Below are positions 1-10,434 of a stretch of 64,000 nt of DNA, piece by piece. Location of the stretch: NCBI GenBank assembly GCA_950022295.1, contig OX465601.1, forward strand, positions 110,441,501-110,505,500, given 5' to 3'. Each line of letters begins with the position of its first letter. The stretch's first letter is position 1. The position numbers were made by a program, and so were the translations under genes. This stretch comes from Bromus sterilis. Its lineage: Eukaryota; Streptophyta; Magnoliopsida; Poales; Poaceae. The notes under the pieces are model-generated. The model had not been told where the DNA came from. It saw only the letters and a program-made list of their open reading frames with translations, and searched no databases.

Positions 1-980
1 CCGGTGGAAAGATCTTCTCTAACTTGCAGAGCAACTCCGGCGCCATATCTTCCATGTCTTCTAGCACGCCATCGGATAGTTCTTTAGCACAAAGAACACG
101 AAAGAAATAGCTCAGTTCTGCCAGTACTAGCCACTCTTCCTCGGGGATATAGCCGCGCAACATCACCGGCATTACCCGCTCAAGCCATATGTGCCAATCA
201 TGACTCTTCAGCCCTAATATTTTATGTTTTTCAGGACTCGCTCCCCTCCTCAGATTCGCTGCATACCCATCGGGGAACATCAAACTGTTTTGCACCCACA
301 AGAGAATTTCCCTGATATGCCCCCTTTCAAGATTGAACCAGGCCCTTGGCTTGGACCAATTCTTCTTTCCTTTCGGCTGTCGCATGTTCTGTGAGGGTCT
401 ATCACATAGAGTCTCCTGGTCGACTCTAGCTTTAGGATTATCCTTTGACTTCCCATCTATGCCGAAAAATGTACCAAACAGGGCCTCGCCGATATTTTTT
501 TCAGTGTGCATCACGTCAATATTGTGTGGAAGTTCAAGGTCTTTGAAGTAGGGGAGATCCCAGAAGCATGTCTTGTGAGTCCAGGCGTGTTCCGAATTAT
601 ATCCCTTGAAATACCCGGGACGTTCTGGATCAGGCTCGAGAGAGTTCAACTGTGCCAAGACATGTTCGCCCGTCATCGTAGGTGCTCCCAGGTTTTTGAC
701 AACTTTGCCTTTGATGAAGTTCTTCTTGTCTTTTCTAAAAGGATGCTTAGGAGGCAGAAACTGTCTATGCAAGTCAAAGCAGGAATACTTGCCACCCGCC
801 TTCAGCCAATGAAACTGAAGAGCAGCCTTGCATGTTGGGCACCCGAACTTTCCATGAACACAGAAGCCAGCGAAAAGCGCATACGCCGGCAAGTCATGCA
901 TCGAGTACTGGTACCAAACATGCATTTTGAAGGTCTTTTTGCTAGCTGCATCGTATGTCTTGAACCCTTCGTCCCAAGCT
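1..980 (-). pseudogene. CACTA transposase (TNP2-like, Transposase_21 family), internal fragment
   Basis: The minus strand is open from 980 to the window edge with no stop (about 326 codons). It encodes the catalytic core of a plant CACTA transposase, which cuts and reinserts the element in the nucleus. Recognisable blocks in order are: WYQYSMHDLPAYALFAGF, a C-x2-C pair in GCPTCKAA, the family hallmark HNIDVMHTEKNI, an REILLWVQNSLMFPDGY block, and near the left edge LKSHDWHIW and LAELSYFFRVLCAKEL. These match the usual order in Transposase_21 proteins. The N-terminal part, normally including a transposase-associated domain, is absent because family A LTR sequence begins at about 980. It is therefore a 5'-truncated copy although this part of the frame is intact. 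Its C-terminus lies left of the window. Confidence 0.85.
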
Positions 981-2802
981 TGATTAGCTACAGGTTGGTT
1001 AGCTACAGGTGACCAAACAACGGTTATTAACATGGCAACTCAAGCAAGCATGGCATAGCACACAAACAGGTCAAGAGGTGAAGCACAATGTAAACTATCT
1101 ATGCTAGTCAATTTAAGTGGGGTGAAATCCTAGACATGCAAACTAGTGCGGACCCCACGATAAATATTGCATTTGGTACTGTTTTGCCCTAAACAATATT
1201 TTATTATTTTTATTAGCAAGAAACAACAAAAACACAACCTACATGCAATTCTAATCAAGTTACATATAAAGAACATTTTAAACAGAGCAACAGATAAAAA
1301 GTTATAGCAGTTACAAGTTTACAGTGGCACGCAGTGTAATTAGCAGTCAAACAGCAAGTAAAAAAGTCAAACATGGCAACAAGCAACAAATTATTAATCT
1401 ACATGCAATTCTAAGCAACTTTCATATTTAAATCATCGCAATCGGAGCTACGGTTAAAAAGTTACGGGCACTGCAAAATTACAACTAAAACTGCCTAAAT
1501 AAAATAAATAAAAACCTAGCAGAACAGAAAAAATAAATAATCGGGCCGAATCTAGCTATTGGGCCCAACTGGAAAAAAAACAGAACTGAATAAATAATAG
1601 AATAAAAAAAAGAAAAAGCGGGCGCTCACCCCACTGGGCCGTGGCCCACTGGCCTGGGGGTGGCCGGCCTGGCAGGCTGGCGCTGGCTGGGCTCTGGCCT
1701 CGCTGGGCCGCGGGCCCACCTGGCCGCCCCGCACTGGAGCGGTTGGAGCCAGCCGGTCGGGCGTGGCCTCGCTGGGGCGAGCGGGCGCGCCGGCTCTGCC
1801 CGCCGGCGAGACCCACGGCGAGGCGAGGCGAGGTGGCGCAGGGCCTGGCGCGCGGCGCTCCCGGAGCACGGCGGCGCGGCAGAGGACGAGGGCTAGGCCC
1901 CGGGGCGGCGCGCCGTTGGCGAGCGGGAGGAGGAGCTCGGCTTGGCCGGCTTCCATGGTGGCGGCGGCGTCCCTGTGCAGAGAAGGAGGAGGCGGTGAGA
2001 GCTAAGGGGAGGAGGAGAAGAGGGAAAGGGGAGGAGAGGAGGGAGCGGCGCGGAGGAGGGGGCCCGGCTGGCCGGTGGCGCGCCGGCGGCGGCCTCGGCT
2101 GCGGGTGCTCCACGGCATGGGCTGGAGGAGGAAGGAGAGAGAGAAGAGAGGTGGGAGGCTGGGAGCTCTCTGGGCCGTCAGATCGGGCGATCTGACGGTC
2201 GAGATCTGATCTGGCTAGGGTTTGGCTGGAAAATATGCAAAAATGCGAAAATCTGGGCAAAGTGGAGGGGGGTGGCTGCAAAATTGGCTAGGGGAAACCC
2301 TAAAAATTGGTGGGAGTGTGGTGGTCTTTATATAGCATGGGTGGCTGGCAGTTTGCAAAAACATCATCGGTTTTTACCTCGCGCGCACGGTGCTCACGCT
2401 TCTGACCGCCGGGGGTCCGCAGTACCTCCGATTCGGGTAAAACTTTGAACTGCGCGATCGGTGCGTCGAGCCGGAGGCTTTCACCTCGCGCTGGAACCGT
2501 TCCGAAAACACTTTTCGGTGCGCTATAAAAATAACCCGTTTAATTATTAAACGGGGTTTTTCGTTCCGATGGCTGCGGCTGGTCTCGTGCAGTTCTCGCG
2601 ACGGTGATCGGGTGAAACCCGGTGTCGCAAAGGTCGAGTGTCAGGGTGGCAAGGTTCGGTCTCCGTCCGATACGAGATAAGAGGGGGGAAAATAATCGCC
2701 GATCGATAAATCGGGGATGCAAACACCGCAAACAAATCAGGCAATCAAACAATTCACACCGAAAACAAAATTTTTAATTTTTGCAAAAACTGGGCTGTTA
2801 CG
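980..2802 (-). repeat. 3' LTR of element A, truncated
   Basis: This matches the first ~1.8 kb of the 5' LTR nearly base for base (for example 1641-2195 against 5970-6524). The remaining ~1.9 kb is missing. The junction with the CACTA transposase lies near 980 and carries a 15-bp tandem duplication (TTAGCTACAGGTTGG at 984, then TTAGCTACAGGT at 999) where the other copy has a single unit. The first base of the LTR is mutated (CG instead of TG before TAACAGCCC). Confidence 0.85.
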
Positions 2803-3407
2803 GGCAACACCACCAACAAGGGATCTCGTCCCGAGATCCAGGACGACCCGGGGGAGAGGGGGGAGAAAAAAGAGAGACGACGGTCTTCAACACCACCAAC
2901 AAGGGACTCTGCTCCATGTCGACGTCGAACTTCGGTCGAGATAAATATCCGCAGAGAGACGACATCGTCGGAAAGACGAAACCGTCAGTGTCAAGAGGAA
3001 GAACGACAGTCAAACCTGGTCAAAGGGATAGTGCTTTTCGACGCAAGTCGTAAAAACACCGGGCAAAATGAGGGATGGCAATGAATGACCCAGATGATAA
3101 CCGAAATTGGAGAAGCTAAAGGTACTACAGGAATTCCCACCTGAGCTCGGAATCGAGACAATACGCTGCAAGCAAGGCATTGTAACTATTCCGAAACTCA
3201 ACACACTCTCGAGATCCTAAAGTTTTGAAAGGGGATAAGGCGAGAGTTTAAAACACTTACGACAGTTGTCCTGACCAGAGCATGGTTAAGGAGTAAAAAT
3301 AATCCTACTCTCCGGTAACTAACTTAGTAACTACAAAATAATTTTTGTCTAGACTCGACTTCGGCCAGAGAAGGGATCCTACGGTCGGTAAGGCTCTGAT
3401 AGCAAGT
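2803..3407 (-). other. Internal region of element A: leader plus remnant of pol end, no protein
   Basis: On the minus strand it begins with the primer-binding site, runs through a leader-like stretch and ends with a remnant of the pol 3' end. An inverted repeat at 2821-2839 (arms GGATCTCG / CGAGATCC, loop GGA) lies just ahead of the 3' LTR. The sequence CAACACCACCAACAAGGGA occurs twice (about 2806 and 2890). No convincing coding region is seen. Confidence 0.65.
3392..3405 (-). promoter_or_regulatory. Primer-binding site of element A
   Basis: Read on the minus strand, TTGCTATCAGAGCC starts two bases after the LTR end. It differs by one base from TTGGTATCAGAGCC, the complement of the initiator-Met tRNA 3' end commonly used by plant gypsy elements. 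Confidence 0.75.
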
Positions 3408-6400
3408 TGTAAGGCCCGATATGCGGTACTGTTTCAGATTCGGACGTTTCCGCCCGAACCCGAGGACGAAGCACATATCGGTCCCACCGCGACATATGAC
3501 AAATCCATATGCCCCGGATTTCCAACATGATATCACAACATTACAGATACAAGGATACAACATCTCATACAATTGGCATACAACTGCCTCAAATATAATA
3601 CAACAGCGGAAGATACATGTCTGAGTACAGACTACAATCAAATGCCTACTGGCAAAGAGAAAAACAACGATCCCATAACCACACGGGTCCAGGCCGTCCG
3701 CCGGGATCCGCCTAACTAGTCGTCGTCGAGTCTCCACGTGAAACGTCGATCACCAACCTGTTGTCGATCAAGAACCCTGAAAAGAGTTTGGGGGTAGTAT
3801 CATGAGTACAGAGGTACTCAGCATCCAACTGTAGTGGTCATCTGACCCAGCAAGGACTTCATCACTCGTCATTCTAGGACAACTAGTAGTTTACGGTAAG
3901 GAAGGGGTAAGTGGTGAGGTTGCTGCCGCACTAGCATTTATGAAGTGGCTAAAGATCTAGAGAGTGAGAGATAAGAAGCCAAGCATTCGATGAGGAATCG
4001 CCTCCAACAAGTCTTGCTATCCACCTACATACGCAAACATAACACCTATCCTATCCTTGTCCTCCTCTTCGCATCCCGACGAAGAAGAAGCAGTCAAGGC
4101 ACACACACGCTGATCAAGTTATATTAAGATTATCTCAGTTGTTTTGTCTATGAACAAGGAGTAGGTCTCAAGTCGTCCATAACCGTGGACACGGCTTCTC
4201 GAAAAGATTTAACCCTGCAGGGGTGTACCAACTGCCCATTACAAGGCTCCGCACGCACGTCCATCACTCTCAGTTGCTACCCATTATAGGCAACCATTTT
4301 ATGATTTAGTTCCAAGAGATCCGAAACGACAAGTCCCTCTAGCTAACAACGAACAAATCCGGGTGGCCCCCGGTGAGTCGACATCCAGCTCAGGAGCCGG
4401 CCGCTCTCTCGATCTGGTCTCTACCGTCTGTCGCAGGTTTGGATACCCGGCTCATCACACATTGGGATAACCGGGTCCTCAGCCGGACAAAGTGGGCCAG
4501 CCAAGAAACTATGTCCTCCTGGCCCTGGTTGTTTTAAATAATATCTGCCAGGAGCGACCCAACAGACACACACACGGTTTCAAATGGTAAATCAGCTTGG
4601 GCCACCACTAGAAATGTTTGAAGCTAGGTAGGTAAGAAGAGGGGACCCCATAAAATCCCACACGCGGTTAGGCACGCTCAGTCTTAAAACCAATACCCGG
4701 AACTCGGATCCTAGGTGACTCGAATGGAACAAAGCGTCGGGGCGGGATAGCCTAGACCTTCCATCCTTCGTCGAATATAGTCAACATTATAATAATTCAT
4801 ATCATCAACAATAATATAATAATGATCATGTGATATCCCAACCCAAAGAGTAACAGGGTAACATCATAGCATCCTAAGCATGCATACTAAGCAGGGGCTG
4901 AGCAACGAGCAATAGTAACATAGCAGTACAAGGTTTGCTGGGAGGGGACATGGCTGTATCGGTTTGAAAGAGGCTGTAAACATGTGGTAGGATCAAACAT
5001 CGCCTAACCTATTCTAGCATGCAAACCGCTGGTTGAAATAGAATGGATCATAAGTAATGCATAGTCCTTGCCTGTTGATAAGTCGGGTTCCGAAGGTGTA
5101 GTTGATCGCAAGCTCGCATCGTCTCCGAGAGGTACCCGCGGGAGCACACAAGAAGTAAACACTGGAAAGCAATCAACGGTGCACCAATATTACTACGGAG
5201 CAAACACGAGCAAGCATCAACAAGAAGCAACACGAGACATCGCACCTACCGTCGAGAGCGGTTACTAACAATTTAAGTGGAGTACTCGTCACACACGACG
5301 ATACCGCACATTTACGGTGGTTCAAGTTGATTAGCTACAGGTGACCAAACAACGGTTATTAACATGGCAACTCAAGCAAGCATGGCATAGCACACAAACA
5401 GGTCAAGAGGTGAAGCACAATGTAAACTATCTATGCTAGTCAATTTAAGTGGGGTGAAATCCTAGACATGCAAACTAGTGCGGACCCCACGATAAATATT
5501 GCATTTGGTACTGTTTTGCCCTAAACAATATTTTATTATTTTTATTAGCAAGGAACAACAAAAACACAACCTACATGCAATTCTAATCAAGTTACATATA
5601 AAGAACATTTTAAACAAAGCAACAGATAAAAAGTTATAGCAGTTACAAGTTTACAGTGGCACGCAGTGTAATTAGCAGTCAAACAGCAAGTAAACAAAGT
5701 CAAACATGGCAACAAGCAACAAATTATTAATCTACATGCAATTCTAAGCAACTTTCATATTTAAATCATCGCAATCGGAGCTACGGTTAAAAAGTTACGG
5801 GCACTGCAAAATTACAACTAAAACTGCCTAAATAAAATAAATAAAAACCTAGCAGAACAGAAAAAAAAATCGGGCCGAATCTAGCTATTGGGCCCAACTG
5901 GAAAAAAAACAGAACTGAATAAATAATAAAATAAAAAAAAGAAAAAGCGGGCGCTCACCCCACTAGGCCGTGGCCCACTGGCCTGGGGGTGGCCGGCCTG
6001 GCAGGCTGGCGCTGGCTGGGCTCTGGCCTCGCTGGGCCGCGGGCCCACCTGGCCGTCCCGCACTGGAGCGGTTGGAGCCAGCCGGTCGGGCGTGGCCTCG
6101 CTGGGGCGAGCGGGCGCGCCGGCTCTGCCCGCCGGCGAGACCCACGGCGAGGCGAGGCGAGGTGGCGCAGGGCCTGGCGCGCGGCGCTCCCGGAGCACGG
6201 CGGCGCGGCAGAGGACGAGGGCTAGGCCCCGGGGCGGCGCGCCGTTGGCGAGCGGGAGGAGGAGCTCGGCTTGGCCGGCTTCCATGGTGGCGGCGGCGTC
6301 CCTGTGCAGAGAAGGAGGAGGCGGTGAGAGCTAAGGGGAGGAGGAGAAGAGGGAAAGGGGAGGAGAGGAGGGAGCGGCGCGGAGGAGGGAGCCCGGCTGG

Positions 6401-7131
6401 CCGGTGGCGCGCCGGCGGCGGCCTCGGCTGCGGGTGCTCCACGGCATGGGATGGAGGAGGAAGGAGAGAGAGAAGAGAGGTGGGAGGCTGGGAGCTCTCT
6501 GGGCCGTCAGATCGGGCGATCTGACGGTCGAGATCTGATCTGGCTAGGGTTTGGCTGGAAAATATGCAAAAATGCGAAAATTCTGGCAAAGTGGAGGGGG
6601 GTGGCTGCAAAATTGGCTAGGGGAAACCCTAAAAATTGGTGGGAGTGTGGTGGTCTTTATATAGCATGGGTGGCTGGCAGTTTGCAAAAACATCATCGGT
6701 TTTTACCTCGCGCGCACGGTGCTCACGCTTCTGACCGCCGGGGGTCCGCAGTACCTCCGGTTCGGGTAAAACTTTGAACTGCGCGATCGGTGCGTCGAGC
6801 CGGAGGCTTTCACCTCGCGCTGGAACCGTTCCGAAAACACTTTCTGGTGCGCTATAAAAATAACCCGTTTAATTATTAAACGGGGTTTTTCGTTCCGATG
6901 GCTGCGGCTGGTCTCGTGCAGTTCTCGCGACGGTGATCGGGTGAAACCCGGTGTCGCAAAGGTCGAGTGTCAGGGTGGCAAGGTTCGGTCTCCGTCCGAT
7001 ACGAGATAAGAGGGGGGAAAATAATCGCCGATCGATAAATCGGGGATGCAAACACCGCAAACAAATCAGGCAATCAAACAATTCACACCGAAAACAAAAT
7101 TTTTAATTTTTGCAAAAACTGGGCTGTTACA
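3408..7131 (-). repeat. 5' LTR of element A (3.7 kb)
   Basis: On the minus strand the LTR starts TGTAACAGCCC at 7131 and ends GGGCCTTACA at 3408, with TG...CA boundaries. The end is set by the adjacent primer-binding site and by the third copy at 36350-45437, which has the same termini plus target duplications. It holds a TATA-like box (6655-6663), a perfect inverted repeat (6504-6527), a GC-rich leader-like segment (about 5950-6530) and a conserved three-palindrome box (4181-4227). Long open frames in the GC-rich part occur on both strands and are judged non-coding. Confidence 0.85.
6655..6663 (-). promoter_or_regulatory. TATA-like box in the LTR of element A (also 2326-2334)
   Basis: TATATAAAG on the minus strand lies about 470 bp into the LTR and upstream of the GC-rich leader-like segment. 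It is identical in both LTRs. The third copy (36350 onward) lacks this part through a small deletion. Confidence 0.5.
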
Positions 7132-7730
7132 GAGGAGGTGGCGCCGGCGACGACGACGAGGATGGCGGCGGCGGCGCACTACAGTGAGGGCGGCGGCGGC
7201 TGTTAGAGGGGTAGAGGAGGAGAGAGGAGGAGAGGAGAGAGAGGAGGGAGGAGGAGAGGGGCGGGCGGCGGGCCTCACCGGCAGCAGGCGGCGAGGGAGG
7301 CGGCGGGCACGGCGACGGTGAGGGGCGCGGCGGCGGTGAGGACGCGGGGTGGGTGGAGGATGTGGGGGAGAGTGGGGGAGAGAGAGAGGCCGCACGGGCA
7401 GTTAACGGCCCACGGCTTTGCCGTCTGCAGACAGACGGAGTTCGTTTTGCCGTCTGTCTGCAGACGGCAAAGCCGTGGGCAGTTAGCCAGGCCGCCGTTC
7501 TCGCTTGAGTGGTCCCCCTAGGTCGTTTGCCGTCTGCCCCTAGACGGCATAGTATACTTTGCCGTCTGTTTTGGCCGACGCAGACGGCAAAGCAGTTGTT
7601 TGCCGTATGTCCCTGATTTGCCGTCTGTATCCATGGAAGCAGACGGCATATACCTACTTTGCCGTCTGCCCCGACGAAAAACAGACGGCAAAGGTCCTGG
7701 CACATGGCAAACTTGTGAATTCCAGTAGTG
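7132..7730 (-). repeat. Right terminal and subterminal region of the CACTA element
   Basis: The outermost bases at 7730 give the CACTA inverted terminus on the minus strand. Between about 7410 and 7700 the motif TTTGCCGTCTG and its complement recur many times in both orientations, often as close inverted pairs. These are the expected transposase-binding subterminal repeats of grass CACTA elements. 7132-7400 is GC-rich and purine-skewed and probably held the transposase leader. No protein is called here. Confidence 0.85.
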
Positions 7731-10434
7731 AACAGAAAGGATGTGCGTAGACTATCGCCAGCTAAATCTAGCGACGATAAAGAACAAGTACCCATTGCCC
7801 AGGATCAATGATCTTTATGATCAACTTGCAGGATCCTCTGTCTTCTCCAAGATGGATTTGAGATTAGGCTATCATCAAATCAAAATCCGAAACGAGGACA
7901 TTCCTAAAACGGCTTTCACTAATCGTTATGGTCTTTATGAGTACACCGTCATGTCCTTCGGTTTAACCAATGCCCCCGCCACATTCTCGCGCTTGATGAA
8001 TTCCATCATCATGGAGTACGTAGATAAATTTGTTGTGGTTTATCTTGATGACATTCTCATCTACTCGAAGAACGAAGAAGAGCACGCAGAACATCTTAGG
8101 TTGGTATTGATGAAACTTCGAGAGCATCGCCTTTATGCTAAGTTCTCCAAGTGTGAATTTTGGCTACCAGAAGTGACCTACTTAGGCCACGTGATTTCTG
8201 CAAAAGGTGTTGCAGTGAATCCCGAGAGAGTTCAGGCCGTCCTCGACTGGACTCCCCCTGAATCGGTTAAGCAAGTTAGGAGTTTTCTTGGCTTAGCAAG
8301 CTATTGCCGCCGCTTCGTTGAGAACTTTTCTAAAGTTGCAAAGCCTCTTACTGAACTCCTCAAGAAAGATAAGAAATTCCAATGGACCCCCAAGTGCGAG
8401 GAAAGCTTTCAAGAGCTAAAAAGAAGATTGACTTCTGCACCCGTACTTGCACCTCCAGACACCAAAAGGGATTTTGAGATCTATTGTGATGCTTCACGGC
8501 AAGGGTTAGGATGCATACTTATGCAAGATAGACATGTGGTAGCTTATGCTTCACGCCAGTTGCGGCCACATGAAGAGAACTATCCTACCCATGATCTTGA
8601 ACTCGCTGCCGTAGTTCATGCCCTGAAGACTTGGCGACATTACCTCCTTGGTAATCGTTGTGAGATCTATTCTGATCACCAAAGCCTCAAATACATATTC
8701 ACCCAGCCAGATCTTAATCTCAGGCAAAGACGCTGGATTGAGTTGATAAAAGATTATGACTTAGGAATTTCTTACACCCCAGGCAAAGCCAATGTCATGG
8801 CTGATGCACTAAGTCGTAAGTTGTATTGTAACAACCTCATGTTACAACAGTATCAACCACTTCTTCATGAGGAATTTTGCAAACTCAATCTTGAGATAGT
8901 TCCTCATGGATTTCTTTCTACCCTGGTGGAGAAACCAACCCTTGAGGATCAAATCATAGCCGCCCAGAAACAAGATAGTAGTATTCAAGAGATCAAGCAG
9001 AACATTGTTAGCGGAGTTGCTAAATGTTTCTCTGCAAATGATCAAGGAACGATATTCTTTGAAAATCGTTTAGTATTTCCTGAGAATGAAGACCTAAGGC
9101 AGCTGATCCTCAAAGAAGCTCATGACACTCCCCTCTCAATTCATCCCGGTAGCACAAAAATGTACCGAGATTTACGCCAGAGATTTTGGTGGACCCGGAT
9201 GAAGAGAGACATTGCACAATTTGTTGCCGAATGTGATGTTTGTCGTCGCATTAAGGCCGAACACCAAAGACCTGCTGGTACTCTTCAACCATTGTCTATT
9301 CCCGAGTGGAAATGGGACAAGGTCGGTATGGACTTCATCACCGGCTTTCCAAAAACCCAGAAAGGAAATGATGCCATCTTCGTGGTCATTGACCGACTCT
9401 CAAAAGTTGCTCACTTTCTTCCTGTTCACGAGTCCATTACTGCCAGTCAGTTAGCAGACTTGTATGTCTCTAGAATTGTGTCTCTTCACGGTGTTCCTTT
9501 GGAAATCAATTCTGATCGTGGTAGCCTTTTCACCTCTAGATTCTGGGGAAGCTTTCAGAATGCTATGGGAACTCATCTCTCCTTTAGTACAGCTTTCCAT
9601 CCTCAGTCTAGCGGTCAAGTTGAAAGGGTTAATCAAATCTTGGAAGACATGCTCAGAGCTTGTGTTATCTCATTCGGAAAGAATTGGGAGAAGTCTCTTC
9701 CATTCGCCGAATTTGCTTATAACAATAGCTATCAATCTAGTCTGAACATGGCTCCTTTTCAATTCCTCTATGGCCGACGATGTCGAACACCCCTAAACTG
9801 GTCAGCAACCGGTGAAAGACAATTCTTTGGACCGGATATGATCAAGGAAGCAGAAGAGCAAGTTCGCATTGTTCGTGATCGTTTGAAAGCCGCTCAGTCT
9901 CGTCAAAAGAGCTACTATGATCGTCATCATAGAGAGGAGAGCTACAATATTGATGAGAAGGCTTACCTTCGGGTTACTCCTCTGAAGGGAACCCAAAGAT
10001 TCGGTATCAAAGGCAAGTTGGCCCCACGTTACATCGGACCTTTCCGCATTCTCGCTAAACGTGGAGAAATTGCCTACCAACTTGAACTACCTCCGCACCT
10101 TTCCCGAGTACATGATGTATTCCATGTGTCACAACTCAGGCGTTGCTTCAAGGACCCCATCCGCGAAGTCGACCATGAAATGCTTGATCTCCAAGATGAC
10201 CTTTCTTATCGAGAGTACCCTGTTCGTATTCTTGATTCAGCAGAGCGTGTCACTCGTCGTCAGAAGATCAAGTTCCTCAAAGTGCAGTGGTCACATCACT
10301 CCGAGAAAGAAGCAACCTGGGAGAGAGAAGACCGCCTCCGTGCCGAGTACCCCACCTTCCTCCCGACGACTTCCGAATCTCGGGATGAGATTCTTTTGAG
10401 TGGGGGAGAGTTGTCAGAACCCCAACTAGGGTAA
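7731..10434 (+). pseudogene. Chromovirus pol: RT, RNase H, integrase, chromodomain (5' part cut off by CACTA)
   Basis: The uninterrupted frame from the Met at 7741 gives 897 residues. RT: the catalytic YLDD box is at residues 101-104. RNase H: acidic residues at about D250, E287, D312 and D355. Integrase: H461, H468, C498, C501 zinc site, then the D531, D592, E628 triad. A GPF-like module is near 760-800, and a C-terminal chromodomain-like segment (about 820-875) ends with WEREDRLRAEYPTFL. That order and the terminal chromodomain place it in the Del/Tekay clade. The stop codon lies inside the LTR. All catalytic residues I can check are present, yet the copy is dead because a CACTA element separates it from its protease and RT start. 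The Met at 7741 is internal, not a true start. Confidence 0.92.
10398..10410 (+). promoter_or_regulatory. Polypurine tract of G
   Basis: GAGTGGGGGAGAG lies immediately before the LTR start (TGTCAGAACC at 10412). It would prime plus-strand DNA synthesis. Confidence 0.8.

Larger units (their letters stand above)
980..7131 (-). mobile_element. Gypsy-like LTR element A, short internal region, non-autonomous
   Basis: On the minus strand the order is 5' LTR (7131-3408), a primer-binding site (3405-3392), about 605 bp of internal sequence, and a 3' LTR (2802 down to about 980) that is cut short. The two LTR copies align over about 1.8 kb at an offset of 4329-4332 bp. No gag, protease, RT or integrase is present, so it would depend on enzymes of another element. 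A degenerate relative of the chromovirus pol terminus (TCTCGGGACGAGAT) lies just before the 3' LTR, which suggests derivation from a Del/Tekay-type parent. No target duplication can be checked because the 3' LTR end is lost. Confidence 0.8.
1..7730 (-). mobile_element. CACTA (DTC) DNA transposon, incomplete, split by element A
   Basis: Two blocks belong together. Positions 1-980 encode a TNP2-type transposase on the minus strand. Positions 7132-7730 hold a CACTA terminus: read on the minus strand, 7730 begins CACTACTGGAATT, the usual CACTA end. It is followed by many TTTGCCGTCTG and CAGACGGCAAA subterminal repeats. The right flank 7731-7733 (AAC) fits the 3-bp target duplication of this superfamily. 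It lies inside a gypsy RT reading frame whose uninterrupted relative is visible at 16561. The left terminus is outside the window. Element A (980-7131) sits between terminus and transposase, and the N-terminal transposase exons expected there are not visible. Confidence 0.85.

Noticed and set aside
1556..2281. Long open frames on both strands in the GC-rich part of the A LTRs (also 5963-6610, 5970-6524)
   Set aside because: Both strands are open at once, composition is Pro/Arg/Ala-rich and follows GC content, and the sequence is inside LTRs. No domain is recognisable.
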